This document shows, in pieces, positions 63,401 to 64,000 of a stretch of DNA of 64,000 bases. Numbering within the stretch: the first letter of the stretch is position 1; every line of letters begins with the position of its first letter. The position numbers and the translations under genes were made by a program. The notes under the pieces were generated by a model. That model was not told the origin of the DNA. It made no database searches and was given only the letters and a program-made list of their open reading frames with translations. Where the stretch lies: assembly GCA_014860445.1 (NCBI GenBank), contig JACZJT010000027.1, positions 89,927 to 153,926 on the forward strand, read 5' to 3'. Source of the DNA: Burkholderiales bacterium. Lineage in GTDB: Bacteria > Pseudomonadota > Gammaproteobacteria > Burkholderiales > SG8-39.

Positions 63401-63856
63401 ATGCGTAAACATCATCTTGCTGCTTGTTTCACGGCGCTTCTGCTCGCGGCCTGCGGGTCTGCGGGTTCTTTAAAACCCTTCACGACTGACGGCTGCAGCC
63501 TCTTTCCGGATCGCTCGCCTTTCGGCGAGACGGATTGGTGTCACTGCTGCGTCGCGCACGATTTGGTTTACTGGCGCGGCGGCACCGAAGAAGCAAGGCT
63601 GAATGCAGACAGCGAATTGAGGCTCTGCATACAACAAACCTCGGGCGGTTCCGTGCTGGCCAACGTCATGTTTGCCGGGGTTCGGATAGGTGGCAGTCCT
63701 TACATCCCCGCCGGGTTTCGCTGGGGCTACGGCTGGCCCTATGGCCGTGCTTATGGCCCGCTTACGCCGCAGGAGGAGAGCTTGGCGTCGTCGCTGGAAC
63801 GTGCGTATCGTGCGGAGAACCCGGCGCTGGCTTGTCCAAGCCAGCGCACCCGTTAA
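63401..63856 (+). CDS. Lipoprotein with phospholipase A2-like CC-HD motif
   Basis: The 151 residues start MRKHHLAACFTALLLAACGS, a lipoprotein signal with Cys18. The mature part contains TDGCSLFPD and WCHCCVAHDLVYWRGG, close to the phospholipase A2 active-site pattern CCxxHDxxY (His-Asp pair), then a second Cys in ELRLCIQQ. The C-terminal half is Gly/Tyr-rich. Calcium-loop glycine is not obvious. It may be a periplasmic lipase-like protein or a degenerate relative. Confidence 0.68.
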   Translation: MRKHHLAACFTALLLAACGSAGSLKPFTTDGCSLFPDRSPFGETDWCHCCVAHDLVYWRGGTEEARLNADSELRLCIQQTSGGSVLANVMFAGVRIGGSPYIPAGFRWGYGWPYGRAYGPLTPQEESLASSLERAYRAENPALACPSQRTR

Positions 63857-63861
63857 AGACT

Positions 63862-64000
63862 AGGGTCTGTTGACATTCACCGCATGAGACGCGTTGCCTC
63901 CAAATGCGGATGACTGCAAGGCGCGCGACGAAGCCAAGGGTGGTTCCCTTGGCGAGGAGCGCAACGCCGCAGGCGCCGCATTTGGAGGCAACCCGAAGGG
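63862..64000. repeat. Long palindromic intergenic element, cut by the window end
   Basis: GTTGCCTCCAAATGCGG (63893-63909) and CCGCATTTGGAGGCAAC (63976-63992) are perfect 17-base inverted arms. Inside are GCCAAGGG (63933-63940) and CCCTTGGC (63946-63953). The left flank, GGGTCTGTTGACATTC, reads like the outer end of a mobile element. It has no coding capacity here. It is probably a MITE or terminal part of an insertion sequence that continues beyond the window. Confidence 0.75.

Overview
The window reads as chromosome of a GC-rich betaproteobacterium with a versatile, partly anaerobic respiratory lifestyle. The support is the aceE-aceF-lpdA order with a lipoyl domain fused to LpdA, stand-alone PrlC, ArgA, RsmE and PhoU of proteobacterial type, a CzcI/CusF/copper-oxidase metal island, and many c-type cytochromes. 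The genus is not determinable by eye. I saw no tRNA, rRNA, CRISPR array or intact transposase.

Region 1 (1-13.1 kb) is the most unusual part. It is a redox signalling and electron-transfer island. Two paralogous membrane histidine kinases each carry a periplasmic sensor with a CxxCH and a Cx4CH haem-c site. Around them are an NtrC-type sigma-54 activator, a membrane-anchored receiver fused to a GcvH-like domain that has lost the lipoyl lysine, a receiver fused to two copies of a membrane hairpin, and a small receiver protein. Between the kinases lies an Hmc-like transmembrane redox complex: pentahaem cytochrome c, Tat-exported four-cluster ferredoxin, NrfD-like quinone-site protein and a 57-residue membrane subunit. 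Behind the second kinase comes a nonahaem cytochrome c with a cytochrome b partner. I infer that haem-based sensing of periplasmic redox state or a small ligand sets expression or activity of these complexes.

Region 2 (13.4-32 kb) is mostly core metabolism: oligopeptidase A, the pyruvate dehydrogenase complex, RpiA, PhoU, YggX, pirin, rhodanese, a DpgC-like dioxygenase, a hemerythrin/DUF2249/membrane-protein cassette suggestive of nitrosative stress, an alcohol dehydrogenase, DUF1993, a CinA-type amidohydrolase and a GNAT enzyme. A 76-bp two-hairpin leader precedes aceF, and a diverged copy precedes a thioesterase gene at 50.4 kb in the same relative orientation.

Region 3 (32-46 kb) has a 2-keto-4-pentenoate hydratase-like gene, an ORF6N remnant, an MFS transporter, MgtE and ArgA. 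A copper/heavy-metal island follows: two multicopper oxidases, SHOCT and Spy-like proteins, CcdA, a CzcI-like protein, a CusC-like outer-membrane factor, a cupredoxin and CusF. It lacks the RND pump and the adaptor.

Region 4 (46-60.5 kb) contains YihY, RsmE, an ABC-2 exporter and a thioesterase, then a sugar-acid/hydroxy-acid catabolic cluster: a rearranged aconitase-like fusion, UxaA/GarD and IlvD/Edd dehydratases, two SDRs, a diketo-deoxy-sugar-acid hydrolase-like FAH protein and DadA. The last 3.5 kb is a same-strand string of small accessory genes (gamma-glutamylcyclotransferase-like, PLDc_N, methyltransferases, a PLA2-like lipoprotein). It ends in a long palindromic element cut by the window edge.
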